Below, one piece after another: positions 26,001 to 30,777 of a stretch of 34,961 bases of DNA. The stretch is from an uncultured Clostridia bacterium (GTDB lineage: Bacteria; Bacillota; Clostridia; Christensenellales; UBA1242), in assembly GCA_946610655.1 (NCBI GenBank), contig CAMOCH010000004.1, positions 1 through 34,961 on the forward strand. Direction: 5' to 3'. How positions within the stretch are numbered: the first letter of the stretch is position 1; every line of letters begins with the position of its first letter. The translations under genes were made by a program, and so were the position numbers. Under the pieces are notes generated by a model. The model was not told the origin of the DNA, searched no databases, and was given only the letters and a program-made list of their open reading frames with translations.

Positions 26001-29000
26001 TCAATTGAACCATTGTCATTGGTAATATAAACATATTCATTTGATTGAGCATAATATTTGCCATCATTAGCCAAGTATAATGTAAATCCAAAAGTTCCAG
26101 GTTGGTTACTTTGGTCTTCTGTTTTAACAATATAAACATTATACAAAATGGTTAGTTCATCGTAAGTTTTTCTGTTATCAATATAGTAGTATTGTTTTTC
26201 ATCTTGTATAACAGAGCTAACATGAATATTTTCCAAAATTTTGTTATCTTTTTCTTGATTTTTGAATTCTGAGCTTAAATTTCCAACATATGAAGAAATT
26301 GTTGAACCTTTATAAGAATATAAAGACCAATATGCTTTTCCTGTGTTTGTTGAAAGGACATAAGTTTTGTCGTTAACAGAATATATTCCGTTGCTTATAA
26401 TTGATTCAAATGAATCAGTTGTTGGAGTTTCTTCAGAGCTAATAACTTGACCTTTATTGTTAGAAACAAGAACTGTTCCTTTAAGTCCATAGTTATGTCT
26501 ATCAATATTTTCAATAGGAACACCTTCTGTGTAAATTTTTTGAACATAGTGTTTTTCACTTTTGTTTGCATAATCAATAAATTCTATAACGCTATATTTT
26601 TTGCTTGTGTAGTTTTCTATTTCTTCATAGATATAGATGCCATCTTGTTCGTAATAGTGTGGTGTTGCATAGTTTGTATCTTCAACATAAACATCTTTTG
26701 TTGCAACATATGTTCCGTTTTCTGCATAGTAATAGTAGAAGCTGTTGTTAGCTCCTTGATTTCTATTAAATTTAACAAGTTTATCTAATTCGTAGAATGC
26801 CTCATCAATTTTAATGTAAGAACCTTCGTCATCTTGAACAAATTGTGAAGATTCCTCATCATAACTATATTTTGTAAAGCTGCTAATTGTTGCAAAGTTA
26901 GAAGTATTTTTTGTTTTTGCATCGTCTAAAACATAGTATTCAGTATTTTCACTTGCAGAGTTAACAGGGGTATAGTGTAAATCATCAACCTTAACAAAGT
27001 GTTGTTTTGTGGCGTTTGCATCTTCAACTACAGAGGTTGCAATGTAGTCACCATTTTCATCAAAAGTATAGATGTTTCCATCTTTTACATATTTGTTAAC
27101 ATAATAGTCACCATCAACAACATATTTGCCACCAATAAGAATATATTTACCATCGCCTTCTACGTAGTAAACAAATGAGTTGATGCTTGTTGTGTGAGTG
27201 TCTTTATCTGTGTTTACATATTGAGAAATCTCTGCTCTTACTGGAGCATTAAGTTGTTTAACAAGATAGTAGTAGTCTGCAATTATGTGACTAACACCAC
27301 CAATTGCATTAACAAAATTAGCAAAGTCAGCATCGGTTGCATGTTGAATAATAAGGCTACCAAGTGCAATAATATATCTGTGGTCATAAGAGTAAGAGTT
27401 TTGTTTTGCAGTTTGTTTGAATTCATCATTAAACCAGTTTACTTCAGTTGAAGAGACTAATTTTCCAACTGGTTTTGTGTAATAGTATTCAACAATTGGG
27501 TTTCCAATATTATCAAAATATGAGTAAGAGTTAACATCATAATAGATGTAGATTGGAACATTTGGTTCTTCATCTGTATTTGGTTGATTTGCTTCATATT
27601 GCAATCCGGTTTCTTGATTATAATATAATCCTGTTGCATAAACGTCTGCAACAACGTCAATTGCAGTATTTCTGTAGTTGTCAGGAGAATAAACGAATGT
27701 TCCTTCTTCATCTTTGTCATCATATTTAGCTTTATTTTCGTAGTAGGTTAAACTGTAATTAACTTGTACAACTTCTGAATTAGGAACATCTTCAGAATTT
27801 TGAGACAAGAACACAAATGATTCTGTTTCGCCAATTTCTTTCAAATCAGCTTCTTGATAAATGATATTATCAATTTTTGTGTAAGAGTAAAGAATGAATT
27901 TGTCGTCTTGACTAGAAGAAGATTCTTGACGCAAAATTGTTGCTTTTAAGCTTTCAGTATCATCAGCAGAAAGTAGAGTGTAGTAGTATAGATAAGTATC
28001 GTTTCCACCTTGAACAGCTTGATAATCACGGCGAGAAAATTCATATGGTTGATCATCATAATAAAGAGTGCTTTTTGCGGTATTAAGAACTGCGCCAGAA
28101 ATTTCTTCAACAGTTGTGTAGTAATATGTTTTAATAACAGTTCTGTTGATTTCATCATAAGTAATTTTGCAAGTGATGAAATCGGTTTTGTTTGAATTAC
28201 TATTTTCGTAAACAATTTCGCCAATGTTGGTTACAGACTCAACGTTGTATGATTTTAATGTGTAGTTGCTAGGAAGAAGCAAAGATATGATTACTTTTGA
28301 TGTTGTGTAACCATATTTATCTGTTTCTTCTGTTGTTGTACTTATAACTTGATAGCGAACAGAATCGTTGGTAACAGGGTCAACGATTTTTTCATCTTCC
28401 ATGCTAACAGCTTTGTTTCCTTTGATAACAAAAAGGTTTACAGCAACTTCTGTATTTGTTTCATATTTTGTCCCATAAATTGCATTACCAATTCTGTCGG
28501 CATAAAGTGTTTCGTTTTTAAGTTGATTAAGAACATAAATTGAGTTTGAATCATCAACAAGTTTTGTCATGTATTCAGAGAAGAAAGTGTAGTAGTTATG
28601 GTCATGTTCATTTTCATCAATTATTGATTCTTTGGCAAAAGAAATATATGTATCATATGCAAGTCCATTAATTTCAAAATGTCCATTTTCATAAACAACA
28701 AACATTCTTTCAATTCCCATACTTGCAATATGAGCGTCATAATCATATACGTCATCAGTTGCAAGCTCTTGGATTGTGTTTGGTTGTGTGCTAAACACTG
28801 CAGCAAAAGGTTTAGAAGCGCCGTTCTTCCAAATATAAATATCAACACCATCGAGGATTGTTGAAGTTGTTGCAATAAGGTCTTCAGCATCATAAATGTT
28901 GCCGTTCAAATTAAAGTTTTTAACTTTGCTAACATTTGCATAGAAAGTTTTCAAGTTGTTGCCAGAGTATGAAGCAACAGATAAAGTGCCAATGTAATAG

Positions 29001-30391
29001 TTATTGTTTCTAACAATTGATTCTTTGTATGATTTAGTGTTATTAGTTGTATTTAAATTTGTGGCTGAACCAATTTCAACTTCTCTTGCACCAAGAGTTT
29101 CTTTTGCAAAACTTGTAAGACAACTTTTATTCATGAAATTGCTGTCATAAGCATATTTCTCATTATTAACTTCTGGTAAATATTCACTCAAAACATATGA
29201 ATTTTGAGCTTTAACAACGTTTGTCCATTTTTGAAGAGCATAGTCGCTGTTTATGTCCATTGATCTTTGAACATTAACAACTTTGCCTTCAACAAAATAT
29301 CCGGTGAGTTGTGTGTATTCATCGCCAGTAGAAGCTGCTGTTTCAGAAGCAAAATAGTATTTATTTTTGTCGTAGGTGAGAGCTTTGTATTTGTTTTCAC
29401 TTGAGTTAGAACAGTTTGCACTAAAGTTGAGTTGATAAACGTTAAATTTGGTTGGAGCAGTAAAAATTGAGTCTCCACGGTTTTCTGAACTAGAAAGTGA
29501 TGAAACTCTAATATATCTGCTTTGAGAACCTTTGGTTAAGATAGGGTTGTAAACAAGTCTAAATCTGCCATTTTCTGTAACATAAACTTTGGCAACATTA
29601 TAGTTTTCGGCAGTTTGTACAACTGTATCGATTTTATATTCTTTGGTATCGTTATCAAAAACGGTTTTTGTGTAAGAAATAGTAAATAAATCAGAAACAT
29701 CAACGCCTTCTTTTAGAGAGAAGAGCTGAGTTTTGTTTGTATAGTCAATGTAGAGATTTTCATATTGAGATCTGTTAAGTGTTAAAGTGATTCTTGTTGT
29801 TGTGTTGTCATAGTTGGAAATTTCGTAACTTGCAAATTTTGGAAGGTAGCGGCTATTTAAATTATTTAATGTTGTGCCATTTTCAACAATGCCACCACAA
29901 ATCTTTTTAAGAGTTGCGTATTCTATGCTGTAGTAAGCGGTGTCATCATCAGCTTTTGTCCAATAGCCTTTTGTTGCATCAAAAGTAAGTCCTTTAACAA
30001 CTGAAAATTCTGAATTTACAGAAACGTCTGCGTCTGAAGAAAAACTAACGGCATAGTTAGTGCTTGAGTCTGCAGTAATGTAAGCTATTTTCTCATTTTG
30101 TGGGGCATCGGCACTGTTTTCAAAACAGTCATCAAAATAATAAGACAAGTCCCACTCAAAAGAACCGGTAGATTCGTTCACAGAACCATCAGTTGGTATT
30201 TTGTTATAGTCAACAGAAACCATAGGTATTCTTTTTCTACCTTGAGCATCTACAGTCTCTGATGAGGTGTCAGCTTTATTTCCACCAAAGTCACCCCAAG
30301 AGCAGGCAACTAATCCAAATGAACAAATGAATGTAAATAAGGCTGCTAAGATAAATAAAATTTTTGTTTTTTTGTTACGTTTGTTTTCCAT
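8003..30391 (-). CDS. Giant (~7,462 aa) predicted surface lipoprotein with divergent InlB-type GW[YF] modules and Tyr-rich repeats
   Basis: Single uninterrupted ORF (track 8003..30406). Start revised to ATG 30391 because AAGGGA lies just upstream of it. Lipobox GLVAC. GWY/GWF/GFY modules such as IYIFTGWYEQ, YKFIGWFTI, FVGFYFGKDG, FAGFYVNGEFYDL, YLFTGWYQE, LEGWYLAEY. Confidence 0.85.
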   Translation of the reverse strand: MENKRNKKTKILFILAALFTFICSFGLVACSWGDFGGNKADTSSETVDAQGRKRIPMVSVDYNKIPTDGSVNESTGSFEWDLSYYFDDCFENSADAPQNEKIAYITADSSTNYAVSFSSDADVSVNSEFSVVKGLTFDATKGYWTKADDDTAYYSIEYATLKKICGGIVENGTTLNNLNSRYLPKFASYEISNYDNTTTRITLTLNRSQYENLYIDYTNKTQLFSLKEGVDVSDLFTISYTKTVFDNDTKEYKIDTVVQTAENYNVAKVYVTENGRFRLVYNPILTKGSQSRYIRVSSLSSSENRGDSIFTAPTKFNVYQLNFSANCSNSSENKYKALTYDKNKYYFASETAASTGDEYTQLTGYFVEGKVVNVQRSMDINSDYALQKWTNVVKAQNSYVLSEYLPEVNNEKYAYDSNFMNKSCLTSFAKETLGAREVEIGSATNLNTTNNTKSYKESIVRNNNYYIGTLSVASYSGNNLKTFYANVSKVKNFNLNGNIYDAEDLIATTSTILDGVDIYIWKNGASKPFAAVFSTQPNTIQELATDDVYDYDAHIASMGIERMFVVYENGHFEINGLAYDTYISFAKESIIDENEHDHNYYTFFSEYMTKLVDDSNSIYVLNQLKNETLYADRIGNAIYGTKYETNTEVAVNLFVIKGNKAVSMEDEKIVDPVTNDSVRYQVISTTTEETDKYGYTTSKVIISLLLPSNYTLKSYNVESVTNIGEIVYENSNSNKTDFITCKITYDEINRTVIKTYYYTTVEEISGAVLNTAKSTLYYDDQPYEFSRRDYQAVQGGNDTYLYYYTLLSADDTESLKATILRQESSSSQDDKFILYSYTKIDNIIYQEADLKEIGETESFVFLSQNSEDVPNSEVVQVNYSLTYYENKAKYDDKDEEGTFVYSPDNYRNTAIDVVADVYATGLYYNQETGLQYEANQPNTDEEPNVPIYIYYDVNSYSYFDNIGNPIVEYYYTKPVGKLVSSTEVNWFNDEFKQTAKQNSYSYDHRYIIALGSLIIQHATDADFANFVNAIGGVSHIIADYYYLVKQLNAPVRAEISQYVNTDKDTHTTSINSFVYYVEGDGKYILIGGKYVVDGDYYVNKYVKDGNIYTFDENGDYIATSVVEDANATKQHFVKVDDLHYTPVNSASENTEYYVLDDAKTKNTSNFATISSFTKYSYDEESSQFVQDDEGSYIKIDEAFYELDKLVKFNRNQGANNSFYYYYAENGTYVATKDVYVEDTNYATPHYYEQDGIYIYEEIENYTSKKYSVIEFIDYANKSEKHYVQKIYTEGVPIENIDRHNYGLKGTVLVSNNKGQVISSEETPTTDSFESIISNGIYSVNDKTYVLSTNTGKAYWSLYSYKGSTISSYVGNLSSEFKNQEKDNKILENIHVSSVIQDEKQYYYIDNRKTYDELTILYNVYIVKTEDQSNQPGTFGFTLYLANDGKYYAQSNEYVYITNDNGSIDRYPLISPIEMKDGSPIINLQGDDGQTVTVTLVDNSTKTFNTTNSGYSIYVQREYYKTIVESSSSTSSYVDKATLGEKLYVGLIDAETVSDDVNEPTYILYGVSYKYISTDYSYTSSDGSITLYAETLTATLPGSTNNIVRKATLTTGEDIHVIGKVVLLGNGETDVYPTFDYYNEGDSENIIDDVNNYYDIDYTTVKSVISAFPGVSLLAGAPYTNPVFSFEVRHKAEEQAVLNFGLEIVNGYYVELLTNAIASAELDLIYDFSTITFKDTITNLTNESKMDKLYYVVMASTLQPIVAYTKVKITETNENGDIVYDENGQPKTHDGYVPYLDGTYITVLNIGMNDNSTNLYSTVDLDENGRYKTPLYYLAENGEYLLLNSNELNIWSSSAESLENVPYFDIHTYYIADNGIINLYSDSLKNDNSVCTGVENIYISGFSDSSNTYNYDEVLIGGVTNAYRINADAIQTIQFDSKLQSFWFEDAINIQNSYNSSDAYFLTGKEGVVFVTSPVVSININENENVIYRFKRWEIFSRYNSEVIYRNMAAIGESHDIYNAVLRFKSNEAGYFIFMPVYERVYTLNLATSVVDGPNNLGGAVNVVYNANSGNAINYDVSNFENKGNAQIDKSGNPAYFVDYFKTTEGTETKYFFKDLEIVPMLYFEGFHTGVYRNNKYYSDEVYPNFKKVNIIVYNGEFYILSDNGKSLTKINEENILTEVISDVNDGAYKSRGLIVLSASNGSYGFYLDGKARSISSFNNFGYEENSTGNILDYISYAFGVTHINDKSKVNPEEKNYVVYYNSETGEFYATSPLDFARILETMENGSKTIDYALKNTDNANAYHFANIKVINYNSVAVYTGNVYAYREGNDIYMYSKLSNIAAGELYSYFDEDGEEIVYPSLQFKTSYFDRDTQMVISANASSGYRLEGWYLAEYNEETGVWTASDVKLDDSINDSYTDIIKEVKLIDGTWYYVTDFYSEDTGRYYYSAIHITEDGTVTNTDEAIVSDAALDAVRGEYYNEGGFWYPLYRYGSSQKYYKDRTYSEEYTGEHETKAHYDAITTITSGDNYYYYIGTERVYKDGNNFYRSKESANLTFKDNKLYISTLHADMRIVAKFIEVYRAFIFAEEPDPENIEVVSVYYNSFVESNEEGSVSKRIGARSDKNGNLQTDYMVEGIDLHDFILTADESAETRYLDYAAICGTNGKYYVDSNVGANFSSYFTVDQTETDPDDAGSLQRQIEYNNYRINRRITTSGLDTVEKAAPEDLNLNNMFFDVDTNVYIVVKVHYDKQLTIHSLGMITSHVLVPVMYPCDNYIKQNMTLNEDERDEYFYYVFKVSFDRDLAFDHEEVDQINYTNGVYYKNENVNNIVVSIMDSDYSNYNPEYLVHPTREKSIVGDVLAGNYSVTYSNMFEFYDENNIKIFDVDGRNIELRIEYLENLVETIPAFKHFKDEEGNIDYSLFYEKDENGVIKYSNLNNFFKFIDKEYNVELSVAYVISKADTTKAHLTKQTQIFNVISDYFKADSRIAPIKNGTTNFINLSSIPIYTYSTSIQVIDSYDGVDFNYSSYEEPDTAAVKLKEAGLDFIQQIWTRGGYEGNYTYVGAGDKIEETKAIQSNTYNRYYTTNTNIDDMFADDFALAQNTIMALGGLCYSKTTTDSDGNVTKTQMLLSDNSNRLEITTSDGIKNVFEYKNGIFSITLNAGSENEEIYIFTGWYEQKLIEKTTTDENNNTIIKKQWSDLQLMSTQIETPFETTAYADTNIIAIFEKAEKITFSYEKNAFTINFNTIYDSLNNPIEVTDTSVSGVFTVTSKVTATITPSGSYRFDNEGLKVGGNSILNDFIITQDGVEDDGVIFEQTGGETFSNRFNLAKTINATIYAGKLINENNTSINVVEKEIVAVYLTINGYTFSDQLTSDTGLSGAEMILFKETEDDPIVVVKTQYVDGMVNNIATEENRLDSANRNIHVVYDANNKSLNISGYFDKELSGKLYIGYVAASDDVDIEAIDINAWYINEYKEFTEQMDPRIKLYSLAGVNDLFRICFNYTMDNLELYDAESEDAIAVDADYVNLFNKNFSLGPNIVGYVASAVINRNSTLNVSYKTIESLDTIDELTNIAKDNGKEQSAIDYLSYGVINWTGKKVDYETETIMSETTVNGTHILVNDVYYEIATLTKYNYDGETYTVDSEGIYVEIGGEYYSLATQTKYVETTHTVEIVSNNGKAYFYGVEDNTFNFSSSTKIKLKTDLEYYEDGTNLYKFIGWFTIVGDKVYIVSNSLTADITGGGNYFAIYAKTVKLDETHVYTKENGEVVAALTDINGYISVDSNHKLETVPAKGEDGEIVKSYVSISNSANYNDHFVAVIGSKIITTVDVNEGYIIEDLTVSFKNDPDNIEETKINTNYKTTTFASEFTVIDKDFSIYSNIVKSATLSITKIYYNSISMISAGELCDYSVARLDDNRLPSGVSNIDNIPYKKGDVITLSFSNTDDYGLIGFYANGSLIGQLSEYTVETNNGAKTYSTTYTVEGDTTIEVRITHFAKVETKTQSINLSTGKIIDTNKQQVYISYIDHYTEEEINKQINLISPIETILSGTVVTFTTSSTKSTDAFVYYSKLVIEGGSTSEVIESTENTISRAIIYDATNQTANRASATYIANYVTAYEVTVTRSINGIDENDVISGINPQDIGVFTADELRSLLDVYVTYTNQYGEETTIVLGSKKSATISAQSKDSIVVTTKIDENVANRYGCYMIQNAKDSSSKKEVPTNGVVSFEDPSKGDIDVVYYPSRTITLSRKLDNQFSNNSSLTIAAKDDSQGTTFLLGNEQTSTFPKLNDSSITDPKLKIVTLADAIFVRISYLSAQYQFAGFYVNGEFYDLYDEEYVKLRDGDIYLYVVNNTQNKKAGNKNLTDDVNINITACWYTLSTIRTYIMLDGSYLNKETTTDIGENIVNTYGDATAIESDFLASKLTMRLYGNRLTGLTAGDANLEGAFNTALQLTLATNGKLEKYMSNTSLGLIASTYAGYHFVGFYFGKDGDSIDKFEKLEAIDENGEVVFANTLTSFIPAEDITKASNYVIVAKYLTSYKVSQGVTIFNDENSKFEISEEGKEKYIELNGTPLLMFDETLTYLTQVKKVGTTFVALDADDIAVNYENTDKSYSTINYDYYYPQLSNYIALKQPTKDNYKFIGIYLNGKLYNIVGKYIVNGEEHLVVDLSDFITTNDNIYDIHNIYAEFRYVKEVDFVVRIGVDNTNDIDKIANSALDNIEIEIVTYNPYVLNSATNTYGVTTTTTYTNSEQDANSYWNKDNQSLYIKLHLPIGTIVNVTVYDKTNNDKTVKPTIGELKYYGWFMYTNQSIAGSNTAINYTTNCSFTLSESIDIVAQFPGTDVPGKTTDTQFAYRFIGNAFGGTKTFDPTKSSDIENSDIAKALTAFFNTIAAGNATNGVVEYNSYKFTFTTLANTNNLVLHITYKNGENIYEADYLFTGWYQEIKLANTKRYMFVTNTLGLDYTDAVMPEQMVNAINMMAEFVEISTIKISINNANTVDFTNISQNYNSFVNYNVLGGTTSKEPSNTLQILSSTLDDNGFMIVKTLYGSQFMYRTKVVFGYYNSAENASFNPDSNAYDDKYVAQTFETRTTVHDDETDTDTYLYTNEFKTTKTKYKFTIYQSENILSTITASATQQIAAPSTNTTAATLDRGTAGFAVSSFAKASLCFDNVVTLMDNTNDDIEIVEEDFEIDETDITNNNQQTDFVIELVAPDVASTNAEIVITIVRQNGLIDTITITKAEKAIFVSSDGTQKEITLVKILDELTESIAVKYKLVFSDAEIAKLALSSNITIAINTNNCISESLLNVVLTRITTNTDGDEITTTIKTEKSNNLTYITTNDDSSATLLAVITIVNKFALSVSDNDNNAGIAETRFADQQYTATISAKDNYSVEDITFSMKIGDNTVSKNLSDLLKLYNGIDCVSLADAYNYAMQKETIFNPASEDNWFIEIKAQEQEIIIEYSYNSKTYFTATLTFEFTDTADVNNYAYVTKINSTWALKHNVEISTTYEHVTNVNAYAQYEKLEKNTTTNSFENSTTVDNPKLVYILDKWFYTIDDNDNYVVINKLNAAFKDEIENEEFAFNGYIYGGKYIKVTEDAEDTGILVNDGTTTCSDNIEMIAQFTEKLGINFALEIEYYKPGNPLETPINYINVVENQTTYTNFETEEAVNTVALKINDAISITMIDTHEYFRFVEWYIYYGDNKLLTIENAALLLDSNFVINTLAKTAIDELEMTIDEINISDFVIIAKMKEQVTQINIEYDVAGEVFTIVTKNGSDIVSATINDGNEHLIDGDQAIFAQRIEKEESYKLTIAYSKDHAPQFTVIAASYQTITGKVANTTFIGSNSAVRAVSKDGTISTTRYYKLNGFKDNLGKIELIQYDSVANAMQFANIVNSTTYTLNTTNLYLIEAGRATTYNSQFTAATISINGQTTHSNYFTSKDEMNYAALSFLVEEGTIVTINFENPGIYEYSSVPTTYSYRKMALSPDLMLSDILATFYANGYQTTYDIDNPVTAWKQQIITEEKNYYTSLNEYSNNNILDQESTYTFIANSNASFIADHIGIFEDQRYFLSLVIGADESTQFIFDDTNKDSVVKNIYTGENFVITSAKKGTDVSYVIKENFEYKLDDYNKIHSISLYDYYLTTDDVYNNEDYQYETVDGKKYLTIDGCTFEYEEKPINENPYDSTQNIHQKTVIVYKSGTLPAGFNMNGANYVYKDTRIQYTLANSIISRFSESNVSTDVNFANTKISLTQPGYQVAIGLVNNKVISTEISSAKKYMTNDKLFENDDSTILQKLAECLGEEESDFNHGWIPSDERIAYVVEDHGGNLKTTDLLTTMQVKKYKKVTLLAEKLDNKVFYGFVIISQNDKIHCASEIPVQNVFNDETLKYALYGGKSSIGILPASSSKVATVTSEDGTQKTYYAASYDSIDGDAIIIALYQSKVNVLNLSKMTFDEDKIENTVSAKFTPTPTISNSGRSTDESTNKGKIKVESLLYTSDTVYVQLLISANGFAEYKGATVKDSNSSIAAIYSESTVIEAADNFTNANSYYENIYRNSYNEEQGTTSLLDSQIKKEDDKTITYGYLRPERLFIEDYSIRNSELKLSVNPSNINYLYLYFADPYTQQQINKNDDITIYLYFADIYYTVNSEVTEYTGKKPDSVDGKTPVGVQTPYIGYSATVMATEGWKNPSYDGKYVTNEKDPYIYTWIDCNGNRLAYPVKVTSSMIKINPDDENDPILLTRTDGSADYPILTSKPDVDKVTKDSIPNTTIKYCDMVDQVYDKVASVFDYLEIDETTIKVKDNLFSVTIDGTTINSGSMKGTFSKLTTNNNVLFIKSSINNIKFMVMADIIEDSLKFEFYVYANENSGFPDFEIAAVTGVATEYGIAYQHTVTDDFDSSKYSIEFNIENYNFDDETKKECIGYTSCIAHCDRASTSTMYGSKVNGNNFSGTFYGDSLIYDEATKTMIRDTEKYPSMNLYTLMSFERVSQNVSAKLNVAKTEDSQLIVDFISPADTNKGNAAYINAMKEYFNQSVKTECDHPNYLSGKVDLIDGYDLYVIKNALTYVEAIENALRTMRLSTNIQAQLVYIMTEIISFNPTNNINFGTYSKSINHTSVQSEINERTDKYYSGMPQSGTIFDYTSSTKENFANILRYTLKLDALATRLEKSDDLTFYRINVYENFKNSITFEEGQNNLGGYENDYNKMFGLKGYKATIQVDTNKQIDYRYFGNALNYGDAIISTVKLTEHVYPHRDRGIWEDEIRGYVYIDNATSTFEGYTNGELNGKTITTYHDNDYANSDSFIKNTVDCNKWTKLSKWASGITNRGAKYAGTYLLTTHSGICPVSEEFYDTDNTIFTAGVTLKLYVDKVKTTNLDAEHPAIVRNIIVVSAIAVASVVVTVATWGAGSAVIGALALGAKAAFAIHAATAAIGAVAIGYAVYEGVCLIDSAINNDNNRASALQQFVSSLDFSDFPS
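8090..8275 (-). other. C-terminal 62-residue Ala/Gly/Val-rich hydrophobic segment of the giant protein (2-3 predicted TM helices)
   Basis: IIVVSAIAVASVVVTVATWGAGSAVIGALALGAKAAFAIHAATAAIGAVAIGYAVYEGVCLI, followed by a 28-residue polar tail; no LPXTG. Confidence 0.7.
30302..30391 (-). other. Lipoprotein signal peptide and lipobox of the giant protein
   Basis: MENKRNKKTKILFILAALFTFICSFGLVAC: basic n-region, hydrophobic h-region, LVAC lipobox; Cys codon at 30302-30304. Confidence 0.8.
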
Positions 30392-30425
30392 TAAAAATCC
30401 CTTCATTAAGTAGTTTGTTTTTTCT

Positions 30426-30445
30426 AATAAGTAATAATACTTATT
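30426..30445 (-). promoter_or_regulatory. 8-bp-stem palindrome in the giant gene 5' leader
   Basis: AATAAGTA-ATAA-TACTTATT; could be an RNA hairpin or an operator. Confidence 0.3.
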
Positions 30446-30547
30446 AATAATAGTATTTTAACATATTTATTTGTCACATCAAAACGAATTTTAAAAGTTT
30501 TTATATTTTTTTATAAAAAATAATATAAATTTTTATAACAAAGTGAT

Positions 30548-30580
30548 ATAGTAGCACTTATTGTATATTTTTGTCGAAAA
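30548..30580 (-). promoter_or_regulatory. Putative Spo0A-box promoter of the giant gene
   Basis: - strand TTTTCGACAAAAATATACAATAAGTGCTACTAT: extended 0A box TTTTGTCGAAAA on +, -35-like TCGACA, 18-nt spacer, -10 TACTAT. A second TGTCGAT lies at 30592-30598. Confidence 0.5.
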
Positions 30581-30652
30581 TTGTAAAAATTTGTCGATGA
30601 AAATAAAAATTTAATAGTGGACAGAGTGGTGTCTATTATTAGTGATTATTAT

Positions 30653-30666
30653 AGAACAAACGTTCT
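30653..30666. promoter_or_regulatory. Putative LexA (SOS) box
   Basis: AGAACAAACGTTCT, perfect dyad matching the Gram-positive LexA core GAACRNRYGTTC, next to a TATTAT -10-like hexamer (30647-30652). Confidence 0.5.
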
Positions 30667-30777
30667 AAAAACAAAATAAAAATAAATGTCACCAAGTTAA
30701 AAAAATGATTGAATTTTTATTATAAAATGAAATTGAAAATCAATCAAAAACTATGATGAGTTAAAGGAGGAATACAA

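Noticed and set aside
8003-30406. Possible NRPS/PKS or RHS/polymorphic-toxin identity for the giant ORF
   Set aside because: No adenylation, condensation, ketosynthase or RHS YD-repeat core seen; the Tyr-rich motifs are not spaced like YD repeats, and the lipobox plus GW[YF] modules fit a surface protein better.
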